Assembly (NCBI GenBank): GCA_964519145.1
Contig: CAZFHL010000014.1
Coordinates: 1 to 13,213, forward strand
Length of the DNA stretch: 13,213 nucleotides
Reading direction: 5' to 3'
DNA from: CAZFHL01 sp964519145
GTDB taxonomy: Bacteria > Patescibacteriota > Minisyncoccia > Phycocordibacterales > WO2-35-19
Below, one piece after another: positions 11,964-13,213 of the stretch (positions are counted from its first letter, which is position 1; every line of letters begins with the position of its first letter). The notes under the pieces were generated by a model. It searched no databases and was not told the DNA's origin. It saw only the letters and a program-made list of their open reading frames with translations. The position numbers and the translations under genes were made by a program.

Positions 11964-11987
11964 GAAAGGGATTTAAACACCCCTTTC
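11964..11987 (+). promoter_or_regulatory. Hairpin in the leader of abiEi
   Basis: Arms GAAAGGG (11964-11970) and CCCTTTC (11981-11987) with a 10-nt loop, ending 9 nt before the ATG at 11997. The only Shine-Dalgarno-like sequence in the leader, AAAGGG, is in the left arm. Confidence 0.4.
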
Positions 11988-11996
11988 AGTCATCAA

Positions 11997-12602
11997 ATGG
12001 ATAAAATACCAACAAAAGGCGAATATTTAGAGGTCTTATTGAGATCTCATCAAACCATCTTTTCAACCAAAGATGCTGCTTTATTGTGGAATGAGAATGA
12101 TAACTCAGTGGTGACTGATCGATTAAAGAAATATGTGAAATCAGGAAAGTTGTTTAGGGCGTATCGTGGCTTATATGCCAAGGACCAAAAATTCGATCAA
12201 TTTGAATTGGCGACTCGCATCTATACTCCCTCATACATCAGTTTTGAAACTGTTTTAACAAGAGAGGGTGTAAATTTTCAATACTACGGAAACATTTTTG
12301 TTGCCTCATATGTAAATCGAGAGATCAGTGTTGGCGAACAAAAAATCACATTTGTTCGAATGAAAGATTATGTCTTGAGTAATACCACCGGCATTGAACA
12401 TAAAGATGGTTATGCAATCGCCACCAGAGAACGAGCCTTTTTGGATCGCGTATATGTAAGCAAGGATTATCACTTCGATAATTTAGCAAATTTGAATTGG
12501 GATAAGGTGTTTGAGATTTTGCCTATATATCACAACAAGCGATTGGAGAAAAAAATCAAGGAATACTTTAAAAGCTATCAGGATAATCAGGTAAATAAAT
12601 AA
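11997..12602 (+). CDS. abiEi: AbiEi-type antitoxin of a type IV toxin-antitoxin system
   Basis: A 201-aa protein. Residues about 18-62 form the winged helix-turn-helix typical of AbiEi antitoxins (FSTKDAALLW, then VTDRLKKYVKSGKLFRAYRGLYAK), with the conserved RxYRGLY-like wing. The C-terminal part contains PSYISFETVLTREGV, VASYVNREI and the IATRERAFLDRVYV segment, also characteristic. In the studied AbiE systems this protein represses its own operon and counters the toxin without forming a stable complex. It is followed 1 nt after its stop by the nucleotidyltransferase toxin, the canonical order. The length fits the family. The ATG at 11997 begins just before the first helix; no clear ribosome site is seen apart from AAAGGG inside the leader hairpin. 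Confidence 0.85.
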   Translation: MDKIPTKGEYLEVLLRSHQTIFSTKDAALLWNENDNSVVTDRLKKYVKSGKLFRAYRGLYAKDQKFDQFELATRIYTPSYISFETVLTREGVNFQYYGNIFVASYVNREISVGEQKITFVRMKDYVLSNTTGIEHKDGYAIATRERAFLDRVYVSKDYHFDNLANLNWDKVFEILPIYHNKRLEKKIKEYFKSYQDNQVNK

Positions 12603-12603
12603 T

Positions 12604-13213
12604 ATGACATTAGATTACTCAAAACATAAGAATATCTTGTTGCAAATTTTGAAGGATATTTATTCTGATACCTCTATCGCACCCTACTTGGGATTCAAGG
12701 GTGGTACAGCCGCCATGATGTTTTATGATTTACCAAGACATTCAGTGGACTTGGATTTTGATTTGTTAGATGAGACAAAGGAAAAAGAAGTATTTGAAAA
12801 GATAAATGAGATCGTAAGTCATTACGGCAGGATTACTGACTCTTATATACAGAAGCATAATTTGAGGAATGTTATTTCCTACGAAACTGGGGCACAAAAT
12901 ATCAAGGTTGAAGTAACCCTTCGTCAATTTGGTTCTCAGTATGTAATGAAAACTTACCTTGGTATCTCAATGCTTGTTATGGTCCAAAAAGATATGTTTG
13001 CCCACAAGTTGATGGCGTTTCTTGAACGGATAGCTGCTCGTGATATTTTTGATGTTAACTATTTTACTAAGAATAACTGGCCTATCGACCGCAAGATCGT
13101 AGAAGAACGGTCCGGTGTTTCTTACAAAGAGGCATTGGAAAAGTGTATTGAGATGCTCGAGAAAATGGACAATAAGCATATCTTAGATGGTCTTGGTGAA
13201 TTGCTTACTGAGC
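12604..13213 (+). CDS. abiEii: AbiEii-type nucleotidyltransferase toxin (partial, runs off the window)
   Basis: An open frame of 203 codons from the ATG at 12604 to the window edge with no stop, so the C-terminus is missing. FKGGTAAMMFYDLPRHSVDLDFDL (about 31-54) is the GG...DxD nucleotidyltransferase motif with metal-binding Asp in DLDFD. AHKLMAFLERIAARDIFDV (about 138-156) matches the Lys...Arg-Asp motif of the AbiEii/DUF1814 family. Members of this family act as GTP-dependent nucleotidyltransferases; some related enzymes add nucleotides to tRNA 3' ends. Its start 1 nt after the abiEi stop and the shared promoter show one operon. The missing tail prevents judging whether the toxin is intact. 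Confidence 0.88.
   Translation, partial: MTLDYSKHKNILLQILKDIYSDTSIAPYLGFKGGTAAMMFYDLPRHSVDLDFDLLDETKEKEVFEKINEIVSHYGRITDSYIQKHNLRNVISYETGAQNIKVEVTLRQFGSQYVMKTYLGISMLVMVQKDMFAHKLMAFLERIAARDIFDVNYFTKNNWPIDRKIVEERSGVSYKEALEKCIEMLEKMDNKHILDGLGELLTE

Noticed and set aside
12967..13179. A minus-strand 70-aa frame
   Set aside because: It lies entirely opposite the AbiEii coding region, which has clear family motifs.

Overview
The window is AT-rich bacterial DNA read with the standard code (one gene ends in TGA). It has strong AGGAG-type ribosome binding sites, near-consensus sigma70 promoters, many short orphan proteins and an unusual redox gene fusion. This mix suggests a Patescibacteria/CPR (Parcubacteria-like) genome. 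That is an inference; there is no rRNA or other marker gene here to prove it.

Region 1 (1-6400) is an accessory block. It is bracketed by two same-orientation, about 93% identical 135-bp nested-palindrome repeats (1-135 and 6216-6350). A third element of similar size and architecture but different sequence lies at 1741-1872. The block holds a large nucleotidyltransferase-domain protein (146-1678, minus) and then small genes in mixed orientation that I cannot assign to known functions. These are a Cys-rich zinc-ribbon-like protein with its upstream partner, a 263-aa conserved hypothetical, a 74-aa and a 188-aa protein, a 114-aa membrane protein, a 92-aa protein and a 141-aa protein. A further 108-aa orphan follows the second repeat. 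Most are single-gene units with their own promoter and intrinsic terminator. One has a perfect palindrome at its predicted transcription start.

Region 2 (6883-7561) holds a stand-alone histidine phosphatase (phosphoglycerate-mutase-like).

Region 3 (7682-11795) is the best-understood part, a methionine-sulfoxide repair locus. An XRE-type regulator and a four-helix membrane protein, overlapping by 11 nt, precede a four-gene run. The run encodes a membrane-anchored thioredoxin with a Met-rich stalk, a 601-aa CcdA-MsrA-MsrB fusion, a zinc-type MsrB and an MsrA. The promoter of the regulator and the promoter of the redox run carry the same 16-bp operator, GTAAAG-N4-CTTTAC. In both it overlaps the -35 box at the same position, with the same TTTACA-N17-TATAAT/TATACT spacing. 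I infer that the XRE protein represses itself and the redox operon together. Electrons would pass through the membrane by the CcdA part to the anchored thioredoxin and then to extracytoplasmic MsrA/MsrB domains, while the stand-alone MsrB and MsrA serve the cytoplasm.

Region 4 (11928 to the end) is an AbiE-type (type IV) toxin-antitoxin pair: the complete antitoxin AbiEi and a nucleotidyltransferase toxin AbiEii cut by the window edge.
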